From: Cordia subcordata
Lineage: Eukaryota > Streptophyta > Magnoliopsida > Boraginales > Cordiaceae
Reading direction: 5' to 3'
DNA: 64,000 nucleotides
NCBI GenBank assembly: GCA_028554755.1
Contig: JAPTOF010000007.1
Coordinates: forward strand, 15,609,001-15,673,000
The notes below the pieces were generated by a model. It was not told the origin of the DNA and did no database searches. It saw only the letters and a program-made list of their open reading frames with translations. This document shows, one piece after another, positions 35,642-47,863 of this stretch. The stretch's first letter is position 1. Each line of letters opens with the position of its first letter. Both the position numbers and the translations under genes were made by a program.

Positions 35642-37528
35642 TACAAAGCTGTCTGTCAAAGTAGATCGACACAAAGCTGGTTTCCATTGAGCCTACGACA
35701 AAGTTTCGGGGCTTGGAATAGGTTCTATATTGAGCTTTCTGTCCTTTTTGGCCCGACTATCTAGTGTCAAGACGGTTGATTTTAAAAATGAGGGATTGCC
35801 CCTATTCTTACTGCCCAACTTGAGAACGAACAGCTAGTAGGTTCTGGTGAAATGCATCTTAAGATTATGGAGGTGGAAATTAAGGATGAAGAATGGATTT
35901 AGTATGTGGCCAGAAAAATAAGTTTCCTAGAGGGAAAAAATATAAAGGCATAAGAAACTGAAAGCAACGAAAGCATTATGAAAAATTAATGCTTGGATCT
36001 ACTGTAAAGTAGTCATCATGCGCACTGAGCTACCATTAATATATATTTGTTTTGTATAAAGTCACAGGAAGGAAATATTGACATTGCAATCGTGAATTTG
36101 ACTGATTTCTAGCCACCTCTCCCTTCCATATTAGACCTCGAGAAGGCTTAGCTTTCTAAGATTGGTAAATTTCAACTAGTGTTGTGGCACTCACTCTGCA
36201 GTAGGAAACAAAGTAAAAACTAATGGATTAAACCTTCTCGGAACCATAGATATTAGTTCGAGTAAGAGCTTGTTTGAATTGGTTCTTTTTCCAAAAGAGC
36301 TTTCTTCTAAACCTTTTAAACAAAGTGTTTTTTTTTTTTTTTAAGTTAAAAATTATGGCTGTTGGAAAAAAATTACAAATGAGCTTTTTAGAATTTCAGC
36401 TGTTGTTTAAAATCAAATTCATATATTTATTGCAAAAAAATATTTTTTTCAAGAACAAAAGTAATTATTCATTAAAAAAATAAAATAAAATAAATCCAAA
36501 CAGGCCCTAGTTAAATCACATTGTATGCCTTTGTAGTTTGTTGTAACTTATATTGTCCCTTCTTATTTTAAAAAAGGCACACAACTCTTTTACAGTCCTC
36601 GAGTGTGTAGTACACATTTCCCGCTACGCATTCCCCTAAAATAGACACGGAACTTCCCATATAGTTCTCAAATGTATTAGACACATGCCCCTTGAAATGG
36701 GAATTCATGTCTATTTTGGAAATCATAGGAAAAGTAATGTTATACTTATAATAAATCACGAGAGAATAGTGCATTATCGAACCTCGATATATTGATGTAT
36801 GACATCTAGTGTGGACAAAAGTTGTTGAGGATATTGCCATTTTCGATTCATTCTGATCTGCAGCCATGGGTTGGCAGGTTTGTAGATTATGTTTCGACAT
36901 GTCATTCCTTCTTCATTTTCTTTCAACTTGCACTTCCACTTGTAAGTGGGGACAAATTTCAAAGTTAAATCTTTGAAGAAAGTTCACACCTCACACTACA
37001 ATCAGCTTAGACTTGAGTTCTTTTCTGGTGTGCTTGAAGCTTGAAACGGTAACAAAGCATCTAGACATTAAAAAGCTTATTGCAATGATCTCTCTTTCTA
37101 TTTTTTGATTTGTCTAGACGGAAAGCAATAGGAGAGCTTTTAAAAGAAAAGACTGGAGAGTCCACTTCTTTTAAATATAATTGGCTCCATTGGTGGATTT
37201 GCTTTTTGGATTCGGAGACATTGCAATTATGATCCCTTAATACTTTCTACATGGTAAAGGTGTGAGAATCATCTTAACACGTACTAAAATTGGACGCCAT
37301 GAAGTTGATTGTGTTTTGAAAAACATATATGTTAGGGTGCACATTATTTAGATATTACCGAATAACCAAATCGAATCGAACCGAGATACAAAATTCAATT
37401 TAAGTTATTTTTATATAAGAATCAGTTTCGATTATCAAAACTAGAGAAATTCATATGAAATTTCAGATTGTTGATTGGCAGGGAGTGGTCTGGTTTAAGA
37501 ATGCTATTCCAAAATATAGCTTGGAGAC
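35642..37528. other. RLK2 upstream region and intergenic
   Basis: Partly alignable to the RLK1 upstream region near the ATG only (AAAGCTGGTT, GGGCTTGGA). Two overlapping minus-strand frames at 36568-36962 (110 and 62 codons) have no recognised family and are not called. A Tourist-like element lies at about 36266-36507. Around 37330-37450 there is an ACCGAATAACCAAATCGAATCGAACCG stretch typical of plant transposon ends. Confidence 0.4.
36266..36507. mobile_element. Tourist-like MITE
   Basis: About 240 bases from GAGCTTGTTTGAATTGGTTC to AAATCCAAACAGGCCC, with the same A/T-rich inner words as 23503-23954 (AAATGAGCTTTTTAGAATTTCAGC). The 3-base flanks (TAA left, TAG right) are not identical. Non-coding. 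Confidence 0.5.
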
Positions 37529-37531
37529 TTA

Positions 37532-38329
37532 GGCACTGTTCGGCAACAGTGTTTCAACTAGTATTTAATATTTTGACTTGGTCAAACCACTATCTCCTTC
37601 TATTTTTGTTGTTCAGTAAAGTAGTGTTTTAGGTAGTGTTTTTGGTTGAAGCAGTGTTTAAAGTAGTGTTTCTAAAACGTTAATATTTTTAATGTTTCAG
37701 GTAGTGGATAGTGTTTCATTTTTTTTATTTTGGCAATTTTACCCTCTCTTCATTATTTTTTGGCAATTCTACCTACTATACCATCTCTTTCTATGTTTTT
37801 ATATTTTCTTTCACAAGTATAAATCTAAAATAACATAAAAAGTAATTTTAAATCCTATCTATATCAAAATATACTAAGAAAACGTAAGTCTTATTCATCC
37901 ATTTATTATTTTTCTTGACAAAATAAATCTTTGATCAATTAAAAAATATTTCTACAATAATAACATTTATTGTAATATTAATAAAATTTATTTGTCAAAA
38001 GTAATTTTATTATACTTTAATAATCAAATGTTATTACAAGAAACATATATCTAATTATGAAATAAATTATCTCATTTCAATAATAGTAATAATAATTATA
38101 TTTATCATAAAATAATGACATAATAACATAATACTAATGTCTTTTTATGTCATTTTACATTCATCAACAAATCAAACAGCTAATTTTATCAAACACGTAT
38201 TATTCAATTAGCTAATCAAACAGCTATTCGCTAATAGCTAAAATACAACAGCTATCAGCTACTCAAACCACTATCTGCTACTTAAACAGCTATCAGTTAT
38301 TCTAACAGTTAATTTTGCCGAACAGACCC
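37532..38329. mobile_element. DNA transposon remnant, family B copy 2
   Basis: 798 bases with ends GGCACTGTTCGGCA and TGCCGAACAGACCC and target duplication TTA (37529-37531 and 38330-38332). The right part has repeated AACAGCTAT and CAAACAGCTA words. Related copies: 59088-59708 (opposite orientation), 61699 onward (same orientation), and a diverged one at 13500-14153. The 3-base TTA duplication favours PIF/Harbinger-like over hAT. No transposase. Confidence 0.65.
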
Positions 38330-38489
38330 TTAATATTGACATGAATTGCAGCTTCGTAGAAGAGACACGGAGAATAGAGGACATATATTTTTCAAATGCA
38401 ATTTTATTCGAAGAGTGTGGACCAAAGTTATGAGATGGCTCGATGACCACATTGGCTTTTTCGTTGGGATGAAATCACGCAATGGTTTT

Positions 38490-38744
38490 CTTAAAAGGGT
38501 TAACCAAAGGAGAACCCCTTTCCCACCTGGCCAGAGGCCCCTTAACCAGGCGGGAGGTAAATCGAGGGATGTGCGTGAGTGGCAGCCCGACCAGAGAGAG
38601 GACCAACGGGCGTGGAAATCCAGCAACAGCCCCCGCAATATTTCAGCGGAGTACTGCCGCCACACGGACTCGATCCCGCGTTGTCAGGGTGTCTCCACCC
38701 TAATCACCTGGCCACTTACCAACTCACCTATGCCCCTGGGGGCG
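38490..38744 (-). mobile_element. tRNA-derived SINE, copy 1, complete
   Basis: 255 bases on the minus strand, bounded by a perfect 16-base duplication ATCACGCAATGGTTTT (38474-38489 and 38745-38760). Its head has a polymerase III A-box-like GGCATAGGTGAGTTGG and a B-box-like GGGATCGAGTCC about 50 bases later, as in tRNA-derived SINEs. The body is GC-rich compared with its surroundings and ends GGTTAACCCTTTTAAG. A second copy, about 97% identical over some 200 bases, lies at 62250-62464. The open frames of 73 to 163 codons here, on both strands, are products of this GC-rich body, not genes. Confidence 0.85.
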
Positions 38745-38934
38745 ATCACGCAATGGTTTTGCAGTAAGTACTGGGGTAACTCTTTGAAGACTTTGATCAC
38801 CAAATTATGTCTTGGAGCAATTATCTACCATACTTGAATTGGAACACGATCGAAGGGTCTTTTAAAGGGTAGCTTTAACGGAGGAACAACTTTTCAACGC
38901 AATTGTGTTTGAGGTTAGAAATATTGTAATTAGG

Positions 38935-39025
38935 AAAGGCAAACTTTTCAAACTTTGGCGTAATTTTCAAACTTTTGCCAAGCGTTTTCAAACTTTTGAG
39001 GCCGGTCTCAAACTTTTGTACATTT
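38935..39025. repeat. Minisatellite TTTTCAAACTTTTG
   Basis: Five imperfect copies of a (T)TTTCAAACTTTTG unit with variable spacers (GCGTAA, CCAAGCG, AGGCCGG) in the 3' UTR of the LINE fragment. Confidence 0.6.
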
Positions 39026-39066
39026 TGTGATTATTCAAAGTCCTTGCTTACATAGCAAAAAAAAAT

Positions 39067-40537
39067 AAAGAAATTCAGTTTTTAATTCGGTTTTGGTTAT
39101 TCCTCCAAAAATTCGATTAATAACCAAATCACTAATTTTTTTATAAATTTTCATTTAGTTATTATTTTTCAAGTTTATCCATATATATTCACAAGTTTGT
39201 GCCACTCTTTCATACATAATGTATATTTTAATGATTAATGTTGAAATTCAATTACAAAGGCATACGGTTATTTTGGTTAAGTTTTGAATAATGTTTGATT
39301 TTTCTAAAATTTAGTTATTTCAATTATATTCGTAAATGAACCAAAAAATTTAGTTAAATAATTTTATTTATCAATATAATTCAATTTGGTTCCATTCATC
39401 AATTTTTAAAATTTCAAAAATTTGCACTATCAGAATACAGTTTCGGTTTTGGTTCGGTTGAACCGAATGCTCCCCCAAAATGTATGTAAGAGACTCAAAT
39501 ATTGATAATATAATAATAGTAACTTACCTCTTTGTGATTTGTCAAGAGTACAAGTTACCTTATCAGAGTTTTAAAATAAGCACAAAAAGCCAGGGAGATT
39601 GGGTATTATTCACTATAATTATTTATAGGATGTCCATAACAATTACTCAATAACAAATAGAAAAAATGCAAAACTATAAAATTCTTGCTTATTGGATGTC
39701 TAAAATGAAAAAACAAATACACATAAAACTGTGTCGATAGGATGTTTATAGAAAATTAAAAAAAAATTATATTAAAAACTTAACAATAATTATTTTTAAG
39801 AAGTTCTAGACAGTATTGCGTCATCTCAAGTATCTCTTAATTTGAAACAGAATTAGTAATTCTTAATTTCTATTGGCTCTGTTTTTATTAATTACCAATA
39901 AAAACATAAAAAAAAATAGACATAAAATTTACAAAAAAAAAATTAAATTACAAAATTTACACACAGACACACACGTACGGATTGCTACCAGAGGCATAAC
40001 AATCAGGCCACTCCATTAGCTTGTTCAACTGTGCGAAAAATATAACTTATACTTGCAATTTTGGATATGCAAAAGTCTAATTCAAAAAGATAAGAGATTA
40101 AATCAAATGCTGAAGCAAATATGTGGAACCACACATAATGCTAATATCTATATATATACACACACATGATCAATCCATTGGAAATGATAATTTACTTTTG
40201 TGATTGAATATTTAATGATGAACGAAAAGCAAAAAGCTTAATCCAAATTTAAAATTTTAATTTTTCTCTTTAAAGGTAAGATAGACAGACAATAAAAATG
40301 TTAAATTACAAATTTGTCTCCATTTTTTATTATTTTTTGCCAAGTATTTTGGGCCACAATCCTTTTTCCTTTATATCTATCAACAATTGATCTCGGAAAA
40401 CTCTCATGTTTCAGGCAAGTGAAACACGACTAGATCACAAGCAAGTTTATTTCACAATTATTCAAAAGAAGAGAAGAAAAAGGTAAAGGTGTAACACAAA
40501 TACTGAGTGACGTTGCGACAAAGCAAAAATCATCGTG
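39067..40537. other. Intergenic and OTP81 upstream region
   Basis: 39067-39480 has repeated ATTCGGTTTTGGTT / GGTTCGGTTGAACCGAATG phrases that mirror 37330-37450 and may be the far end of the same unclassified transposon. From 39480 to 40537 the DNA is AT-rich, with no gene, and must contain the promoter and 5' UTR of the PPR gene. No single TATA box can be chosen with confidence. Confidence 0.4.
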
Positions 40538-42748
40538 ATGGCCACCATAAACACCCAAGCCATCCCGCAACCTCGCGGGTTAACTCCCACCAATATCCGC
40601 AACGATCGACGCTTCGCAAACCATCCGCTTGTCTCCATAATCGACCAATGTTCAAACACCAAGCACCTCAAACAAATCCACGCCCAAATGCTCCGGACCG
40701 GTCTGTTTTTCGACCCCTATGCAGCCAGCAAACTGATCCAAGCTTCGACGCTTTCGCATTTTTCAACTCTAAATTACGCCCATAAGCTGTTCGACCAAAT
40801 TCCTCAACCGAATCTCTACTCTTGGAACGCTCTTATACGAGCCTATGCCTCGAGCCCTGAACCCATTTTCAGCTTGTTAATATTCATCCAAATGCTTTAT
40901 GACCGTAGTGAATCGCCTAATAAGTTTACTTTCCCTTTCGTAATCAAAGCCTCCGCTGAGCTTTTAGCTTTGCGAGTTGGTAAAGCGCTTCATGGGATGG
41001 TAGTAAAAGCAGGTCTTGTTTCGGACTTGTTTGTACTTAACTCGTTAATTCATTTTTATGCTGAATGTGAGTGTTTGGATATGGCGTATCGTGTTTTTCT
41101 AGATATGCCTGTCAGGGATGTGGTCTCGTGGAATTCGGTTATTACGGGCTTTGCTAGAGGTGATTGCGTTGATAAGGCGTTCGAGTTGTTTTACAGGATG
41201 GAAGAGGAGAATGTGAGACCCAACGATGTGACAATGGTGGGTGTTTTATCTGCTTGCGGGAAGAAAATGGATTTGGAGTTGGGGAGATGGGTTCGTTCTT
41301 ATATAGAGAGGAATGGCATTAAGGAGAGTTTGACTTTAAACAATGCAATTCTTGATATGTATATGAAGTGTGGCAGTATTGCAGATGCAAAGAGATTGTT
41401 TGATGTGATGGAGGAGAAGGATATAGTTACGTGGACGACTATGCTCGTTGGGTATGCTAGGTTGGGGGATTTTGATGAAGCAAGGAGTGTTTTCAATGCA
41501 ATGCCTGTCCAAGACATTGCAGCATGGAATGCTCTTATTTCGGCTTATGAGCAGAGTGGTAACCCGAAGAAGGCATTGGCTGTTTTTCATGAATTGCAGA
41601 ATAGTAGAAGGGCTAAACCCGACGAGGTGACTCTTGTCAGCACCCTGTCAGCATGTGCTCAATTAGGGGCAATGGATTTAGGCGGCTGGATCCATGTGTA
41701 CATAAAGAAGCAGGGTGTGAAGCTAAACTGTCATCTCATGACTGCTCTAATTGATATGTACTCAAAGTGTGGGGATTTGGAGAAGGCACTTGAGGTTTTC
41801 CATTCGGTGGGCAAGAGGGACGTGTATGTATGGAGTGCGATGATTGCCGGACTTGCAATGTACGGGCGTGGGAGGGATGCGATAGATCTGTTCTCAAAAA
41901 TGAGAGAAGCTAAGGTCCAGCCAAATGCTGTTACTTTTACCAATTTGTTATGTGCTTGTAGTCACGCAGGGCTGGTGGAAGAGGGTAGAGGTTTATTCAA
42001 TCAAATGGAACCAGTCTATGGAATTGTGCCTGGGCTCAAGCACTATTCTTGCATGGTTGATATTCTTGGTCGCTCGGGCCACTTAGAAGAAGCCCTGGAA
42101 TTGATAGAGAATATGCCTATAGCACCTGGTGCTTCTGTCTGGGGGGCTCTACTCGGGGCCTGTAGACTTCATGGAAACATTGATCTAGCCGAGAAGGCTG
42201 GTAATTGTTTACTTGAGTTAGAGCCACAAAATGATGGAGCTTATGTGCTCTTATCAAATATTTTTGCCAAGAAGGGGAAATGGGAGAAGGTCTCAATGTT
42301 AAGGAAGACCATGAGAGAATCTGGATTGAAGAAAGAACCAGGTTCCAGCTCAATTGAGATCAATGGTGTTGTCCATGAGTTTCTAGTGGGAGATAACTCT
42401 CATCCACTGTCTAAAGAGATCTACTCGAAGTTGGATGAAGTTGCAAGCAGATTGAAATCAGTAGGTTATGTACCCAAAAAGTCCCAGCTACTGCAACTTG
42501 TTGAAGAGGAAGATATGCAGGAGCAAGCACTTATTCTTCACAGTGAAAAATTAGCTATTGCCTACGGACTTATTACAACGAGACCATCTCAACCAATGCG
42601 GATTATGAAGAATCTTCGTGTTTGCGAGGACTGCCACTCTGTGGCTAAGCTCATATCTAAGCTTTATGATAGAGAAATTCTGTTGAGAGATCGATATCGA
42701 TTTCATCATTTCAAAGGAGGAAAGTGTTCATGTATGGACTATTGGTGA
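40538..42748 (+). CDS. OTP81: DYW-class PPR protein, OTP81-like RNA editing factor
   Basis: Single exon, 736 residues from ATG 40538 (a GTG codon precedes it; ATGG context is good). Seen: a basic N-terminus suited to organelle import, PLS-type pentatricopeptide repeats from about residue 45 to 560 ([50 protein letters not shown]), an E region ([14 protein letters not shown]), and a C-terminal DYW deaminase domain with HSE (668-670), CEDC (696-699) and the final DYW. HxE and CxxC are the zinc and catalytic residues of these C-to-U editing deaminases. Length and repeat-by-repeat wording agree closely with Arabidopsis At2g29760 (OTP81/QED1, a chloroplast editing factor, 738 residues), so an orthologue is likely. 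The target site here is inferred, not shown. Confidence 0.93.
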   Translation: MATINTQAIPQPRGLTPTNIRNDRRFANHPLVSIIDQCSNTKHLKQIHAQMLRTGLFFDPYAASKLIQASTLSHFSTLNYAHKLFDQIPQPNLYSWNALIRAYASSPEPIFSLLIFIQMLYDRSESPNKFTFPFVIKASAELLALRVGKALHGMVVKAGLVSDLFVLNSLIHFYAECECLDMAYRVFLDMPVRDVVSWNSVITGFARGDCVDKAFELFYRMEEENVRPNDVTMVGVLSACGKKMDLELGRWVRSYIERNGIKESLTLNNAILDMYMKCGSIADAKRLFDVMEEKDIVTWTTMLVGYARLGDFDEARSVFNAMPVQDIAAWNALISAYEQSGNPKKALAVFHELQNSRRAKPDEVTLVSTLSACAQLGAMDLGGWIHVYIKKQGVKLNCHLMTALIDMYSKCGDLEKALEVFHSVGKRDVYVWSAMIAGLAMYGRGRDAIDLFSKMREAKVQPNAVTFTNLLCACSHAGLVEEGRGLFNQMEPVYGIVPGLKHYSCMVDILGRSGHLEEALELIENMPIAPGASVWGALLGACRLHGNIDLAEKAGNCLLELEPQNDGAYVLLSNIFAKKGKWEKVSMLRKTMRESGLKKEPGSSSIEINGVVHEFLVGDNSHPLSKEIYSKLDEVASRLKSVGYVPKKSQLLQLVEEEDMQEQALILHSEKLAIAYGLITTRPSQPMRIMKNLRVCEDCHSVAKLISKLYDREILLRDRYRFHHFKGGKCSCMDYW

Positions 42749-43834
42749 TTTCACAGACGAGAGAGCCGCAGGATAATGTTTATCCTCGATAGATTGGTTG
42801 GGAGGAGCAGCAGAGCACAATGTTAGTGGTTTAGACGGCAGAATAGCTGAGCTTCTGATAATAGACTATAGGAGTTGTCAGATTTTTGTCACAGGTAGCT
42901 GAGAAATTTACATAATAGACAATCTCATCACTAGACAAAATAGTTCTGCAGATAATGTCTTTAGAAGAACTTCCTCAATCTGTAGACAGAGAGTTTGCCT
43001 TCTAAGAACTCTGACGCACCTGGCCCTCCTCCAGAGAGTTCACCTGATTCTTCCCCGGTTTCCTAATTATTGTCTGAATACTACTTCAGTCTGATCTACC
43101 AACTTGAATCACAATTTAATCATAGAATTACTGAGAAGACTGGACATTATATTGCCATTTGGTGTGCAGGAGGATACTATAACCAACTGCTCCAAATGAC
43201 TAGGAGCAGTTCTAAAACTATGTACTACAAACACGCATACGAGTTTCATCCATAACCATGTAGAGCATGCACATACGCATGGACCAAAAGCTGTACCAAG
43301 TGGTGAGGGACATCTGTAATAGGCAACAGACCTAGTTTTTGTGTGTTGGAGGGTGCAAGGTTTCATTCATTACGCATGCACACACTCAAAAAGGAAGAAG
43401 AAGAGTGTGAAGCTGTAACTGCTGCGTTATGCAAACTTGAGTAAACTGTTGCCTAGTGGAGACGAAAAATGGAAAAGAGGTTTTCTAAATGCTATAGATG
43501 ATGGCATGATGAAATTCGCCAGAATCTAGCTCATAACAGTTAAGTCTTAAGAGCCACAAACATCTGTAGTACGTAGAGACGATTAACAAAGAAGAATGCA
43601 GAACATAACCTTTTTTGAATGTTAAGAATGTAGAACATAACATCAACAGACATACATAATAATCTCAAGGTTCAGTTCTGCTTCTGGTGTAGTATTCAGT
43701 ATCACGGTATACATTTGCTTCTCTATGCATATAAAACTGAAATAATCTATGCTCACCAAAAATGTCTTGATTTATTCTTTCCCCAACAATCAAAACCCTG
43801 ACTCGTAGCCAAATGAATATCAATCTTTTCAAAC
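42749..43834. other. Converging 3' ends of OTP81 and SYP61
   Basis: The PPR gene (plus) and SYP61 (minus) converge here, so both 3' UTRs lie in this 1.1 kb. No other gene is recognised. An open frame at 43665-44009 on the minus strand crosses the last SYP61 exon out of frame and is a shadow. Confidence 0.6.
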
Positions 43835-46800
43835 CTAGGTGAAGAAGACCAGAACAAATAGAATAATGAACAAAACGAGTAAGAAAGCAATCATCATAAT
43901 TTGCCCTTTGGCACCAGCCTTCTTCATTATTATTGCAACCTTTTTCTGCAAGCAAACATAATTTAACAAAATATAAATACTGACAGACTTTTACAATCAG
44001 AGCAAACATGAATAAGATTCATGAACAGTAAGCACAATTCTCATTAAACAAAAATGATAGGAGACATAATTAGCATTCACAAACCAAAGGAAAGAGAATA
44101 ATCACCTGAACAAAATCAAGACGGTTTGATGTACTCTCCATCTCATTGCCCAATTCATCTATTATCTTCTCCTATTAAATGCACAAATCTAAACCTTTAG
44201 ACTAGCTACTCAATTAAGCATTATAGTTGAAAGAAACAAATGAATGTAATATATAATTCCAAATATCGGATAACACTTCAGATGCTCTGGTTGACATTAG
44301 CAATTACCTGCGCAAGAAGTTCTTCATGTATGGTAAGCCCCACACTCCCAATTCTTTCTACACTAGCACTTAGCTCATCCAGTTCTTGATCTTGTTGCCT
44401 GCATGGTCAATTCACTTCAAAATGAAAAAGTAGAAGAAAGCACTAAAGACCTCCAACAGGGGACAAATCCTCTCTGAAACCAGCTTGAAGAACAATAATG
44501 GTCCTTCCAATTCTAGTTCAAATAAGATGTCCTTGCAATGGTCCATGGTGTGTGCTAGGGTGCTCTAAACAAGAAATCAAATGAGACTACAATGACTACT
44601 TGATGCGTTAGTAGGGATAAATTGCACATGTATATTAAGTTTAAAATTCAATCTAAGCTAGTAGTATACGTATTACTGTATTAGTTTTCTGTGATAGGCT
44701 ACCACCATAGAAATGTCCAAAGATACCATCTCATCCACATTAATGATTATTGACCTACAAGTCAATAGAAACAATTCTTGTCAACTCATTGTATTCCACT
44801 GAACTCATGTCATCAACAAAAATATTCCAATAGGCCATGTCCTGTGTGATCATAAGTATTGTGTAGCATCAAGTTGCTGCACATTGAACTTTTGTGCAAA
44901 AGCACTAAAATACAGAAAAACCTATTGTAGCATGTGCTCCTTCACTTCCAAATTGCTTTCACATCAAGCATGTACGATCTGGTTGATCCAGCTCAATCTA
45001 CAGCCAACACCTATTGTTAAAATCAGAAGCAACTAATCCTTTGTAAAAGCAATCAATGTTAAGATCTACTTCCAACATATTCACTTTATTCATCTCCAAG
45101 AGATGCTATTCATAAATGTTAAGCTTATTACAATTCAGTTCTCCGCTTAATCTGTTTTAGACTTATATTTATCTCATCTGCCCATACAGTATGGACCACT
45201 AACATTATTTCTTAATGATATTAGTCCTCAAATCTCAAATATTTCCATGTTTATACTTCCATTTTCACTAGGCTTCAGGTTTTTCCTGTTCTATTCCTAC
45301 TTTCTACAGCCATTTATATTCAGGACAATGACGCAAAGCTTCAACTCAACATAGTAAAAATTACCAAGCTTCAATAGAAGGACTATCGACAACTAAATAC
45401 TTAATACGCTACATTTATAAGTTACTTAATGTAGAGCTAGGCAGCTTTGCACTTTTTGAAAAGGTCCATTGCGATCCTTTTTTGTATTGATAAGTAAGAG
45501 ATTAAGGGCCTGTTTGGATTAGACTTATCTTAAATCTGAAATATCATAAGCATCTTAACTAATAAGTGTATGATAACAAATAAGAGCCTCATATAATAAG
45601 ACTATTTGGTTTGTAATTATTGTTAGCCTAAGATGAATTGTTATTGTCCTCAATTCTCAGTCATTATATTACAATTTTATGAAAAAATAATAATTTATAA
45701 AGTATAAAATTTTAATTTTTTAATTTTTATTTTTTTCATTTATAATTTTTCAATTTTGAAACTTTTTAATATTCTTAGTCATGTAATTTGTTACTTTTCA
45801 ATGATTTTTTTTAATTTTTAAATTTGTAAATCATAAAGTTTTAATTTTTTTAATTTCAAGTTTTTATTTTTAATTTTCAAATATTTAATTTTTAATTCTT
45901 TAATTTTTTATTTTTTAATATTTTTTAATTTTTACTTAATTTAAAAAGATTTTCAATTTTTATTTTTTTGTTTTACATTTTAATATTTCAATTTTTTATT
46001 TTTTAATTTTTTATTTTTTAATTTAAATTTTTTAATTTAAGGTATTATTGAGAGGACAAATATTATATATATTTCCAAAGTCTCTAACATGTACCAACTG
46101 TAGCTTAAAAACTATAAATATCCTAATCCCAACTTATTTTTTATAACTACAAATAACCCATATTATGAAAAGTAATTTATAAGTGACTTATGATAAGCTG
46201 ATAACTAAAAATACTTTTTAAATTACCAAGTAAGATAAGTTTCTTATAATAAGTTCTAAATAAACACAACATAAAGTCTACTAAAGGAAAAATAGCATAA
46301 TTTGGAAGAAGAAAAGAAATCTGATGGACAAATGAAAATATCACAGCACGGGAAAGAAAGGAAGATAAGCAAACTATGGATAAACAGGAACCCTACTTTA
46401 TAAGAAGTAACTGTCTGTCTGATTCAGAAGATATGAAATCATCATTATCTTGGGCAACGTATTGGTTGGATCTGTCATTCTCATGATTGTTTGGCATCCT
46501 CATTAGTTCCTGGCGCATGCCATTTACATTTGATCTGCTTGTGCTACTGGACTCCTCACCACTAACCACTGATTTCTTCACATTTCCGACCTATTCAGCA
46601 AAAGTGTTCTATAAGTGATTCAAATTTCACTAGACAAAGGGCAAAAGTGCATTCGATATTCTTCACAACAAATTTCATAGAAGACCACCCTTTGGCAGGG
46701 GGCAAACATTATGATGCAGGGTCAACAGAAAAGTGAAGAAGTTAAGCAACTGCAACAGCAAAGCAGCATTTAGATGATACCTGAGTACGAGCAGTGGCGG

Positions 46801-47863
46801 TCCATCTTCTTCTGTTTTCAAGCTCCACTTCACTAATACCATAATAAGCAGGATCTCTTGCCGCTACAGAGATTGCTTTGTCCAATTCATCCACCTTCCT
46901 ATCAGGAAGATAGGTTTCAGCACCGACAAATTATAAAAAAGAATTAATTAATGAAAGCCAAAAGGAAGACTGACAATTTATTATCGACGAGAGATTGCAT
47001 GAAGGTTAAATGACAGCATGAAGCCACAAACATAAGCAGCTACGCGAATGCAACCAGAAAAATACATTTCATGAATAATAGATGAAAGTATGTTTCGAAA
47101 CATACTTGCCACTCAATGCTCTCAGAATTTGCAAGAAGTTCTTTTGTGAGCCGATGCTGTTCTCCACCATCCAAAGGAATCCGTTCCCATTGATGAAAGG
47201 TTGAGAGAAGTTTGTTAATCTAACCAAGAAAATCATAGGTCAGTTAATACTTTAGAAAAGCATACAGAACTAGTATTTTTATACAAATTACCAGAGCTCA
47301 AAACACATATATAGAGTAACCAATTAGAGGGTCTGAAGGTGGATTATAAGCAAGAGAAGTATGGGAGATGGCATGAGCAGGTCAGAAAGGGAGCATCATG
47401 TACTTCACTTTTATTATTATAATAATCTGAACAGGACAGTCGACATCTGCTTCTTAAGGATCTTTATAAATGCAAACATTTTATCTTGATAGAGAACCAA
47501 ATGGAAAAATTAAACTTCCATGAAAAATACATTGAAGCCATCAAGCCCGTCAAGACACCAGAAAACAGCAAATGAGACGCAATGAAAGTCCACTGATTTC
47601 ATAGAAAAGGGCATCATCGAAAAACTTAACCAATAAGGAACTTTTATCAATAAGGAAAAAAATATCGGAAGGTAAATGGACTATGATAAATTCACCGAAA
47701 GAGCTTGCACTATAAACAATATGTAATCTACAAAAGGAGAAAAGAGTCAACATATTGATTGAATTAGTTAAATACACCTCGACATTTGAAAGCTGAGAAA
47801 CAAACTCACAGATTCTTGAATTTCCTCCTTTACAATGTAGAAGGGATCCTGGGCAGATGACAT
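43835..47863 (-). CDS. SYP61: Syntaxin SYP61, trans-Golgi network Qc-SNARE
   Basis: Seven coding exons on the minus strand: 47863-47810, 47219-47106, 46894-46781, 46590-46397, 44398-44308, 44171-44106, 43945-43835. All introns are GT-AG, and the joined 744 bases give 247 residues. Starts MSSAQDPFYIVKEEIQES, has the N-terminal Habc-type helices (INKLLSTFHQWE, VDELDKAISVAARDPAYYGI), a variable acidic linker, the Qc-SNARE motif (QQDQELDELSASVERIG through RLDFVQKKVA) with its zero-layer glutamine, and a C-terminal membrane anchor (MMIAFLLVLFIILFVLVFFT). Arabidopsis SYP61 is 245 residues and agrees in order and wording. The protein drives fusion at the trans-Golgi network/early endosome, and in Arabidopsis it is linked to salt and osmotic tolerance. 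Exon 46590-46397 ends in phase 2 and the next begins G, which restores a lysine codon. Confidence 0.95.
44399..46396 (-). other. SYP61 large intron with AT-rich insertion
   Basis: The 2.0-kb intron between the linker exon and the SNARE-motif exon. At about 45505-46275 an AT-rich segment begins AGGGCCTGTTTGGATTAGAC and ends in TTCTAAATAAACACAACAT, with long runs of TTTTTAATTTTT in the middle. It resembles the GGGCCTGTTTGG transposon family, but its ends pair poorly. No coding sequence. Confidence 0.6.

Larger units (their letters stand above)
38340..39066 (+). mobile_element. LINE 3' fragment, interrupted by a SINE
   Basis: Plus-strand translation gives RGHIFFKCNFIRRVWTKVMRW before the SINE and ITKLCLGAIIYHTWI-like residues after it, the zinc-finger region at the end of plant L1-type ORF2, followed by a 3' UTR and an A-rich tail (AGCAAAAAAAAATAAAG near 39053). 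The copy is severely 5'-truncated and carries stops. Similar translated ends are present in the LINE at 52331-58178 (FGASIYHVWIEQ). Confidence 0.75.

Noticed and set aside
36568..36962. Two overlapping minus-strand frames (110 and 62 codons) as a possible small gene
   Set aside because: No domain, signal or splice pattern, and they lie between transposon remnants. I cannot support a gene.
38330..38837. Several overlapping open frames of 60-163 codons on both strands, and a matching 99-codon frame at 62275
   Set aside because: They are read-throughs of a GC-rich SINE body with target duplications. The same frames appear at both SINE copies, with no protein family features.
40535..40537. GTG as the PPR start, one codon before the ATG
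   Set aside because: Plant nuclear genes start at ATG; ATG at 40538 is in frame and in good context.
40507..40785. 92-codon plus-strand frame overlapping the start of the PPR gene
   Set aside because: Out of frame with the 736-codon PPR frame and without family resemblance; chance.
43665..44009. 114-codon minus-strand frame
   Set aside because: It overlaps the last SYP61 exon in a different frame. The in-phase spliced reading gives the SNARE C-terminus and membrane anchor, so this is a shadow.
44970..45000. CTGGTTGATCCAGC resembling the start of 18S rRNA (CTGGTTGATCCTGCC)
   Set aside because: The match stops after about 12 bases, and it lies in the SYP61 intron; coincidence.
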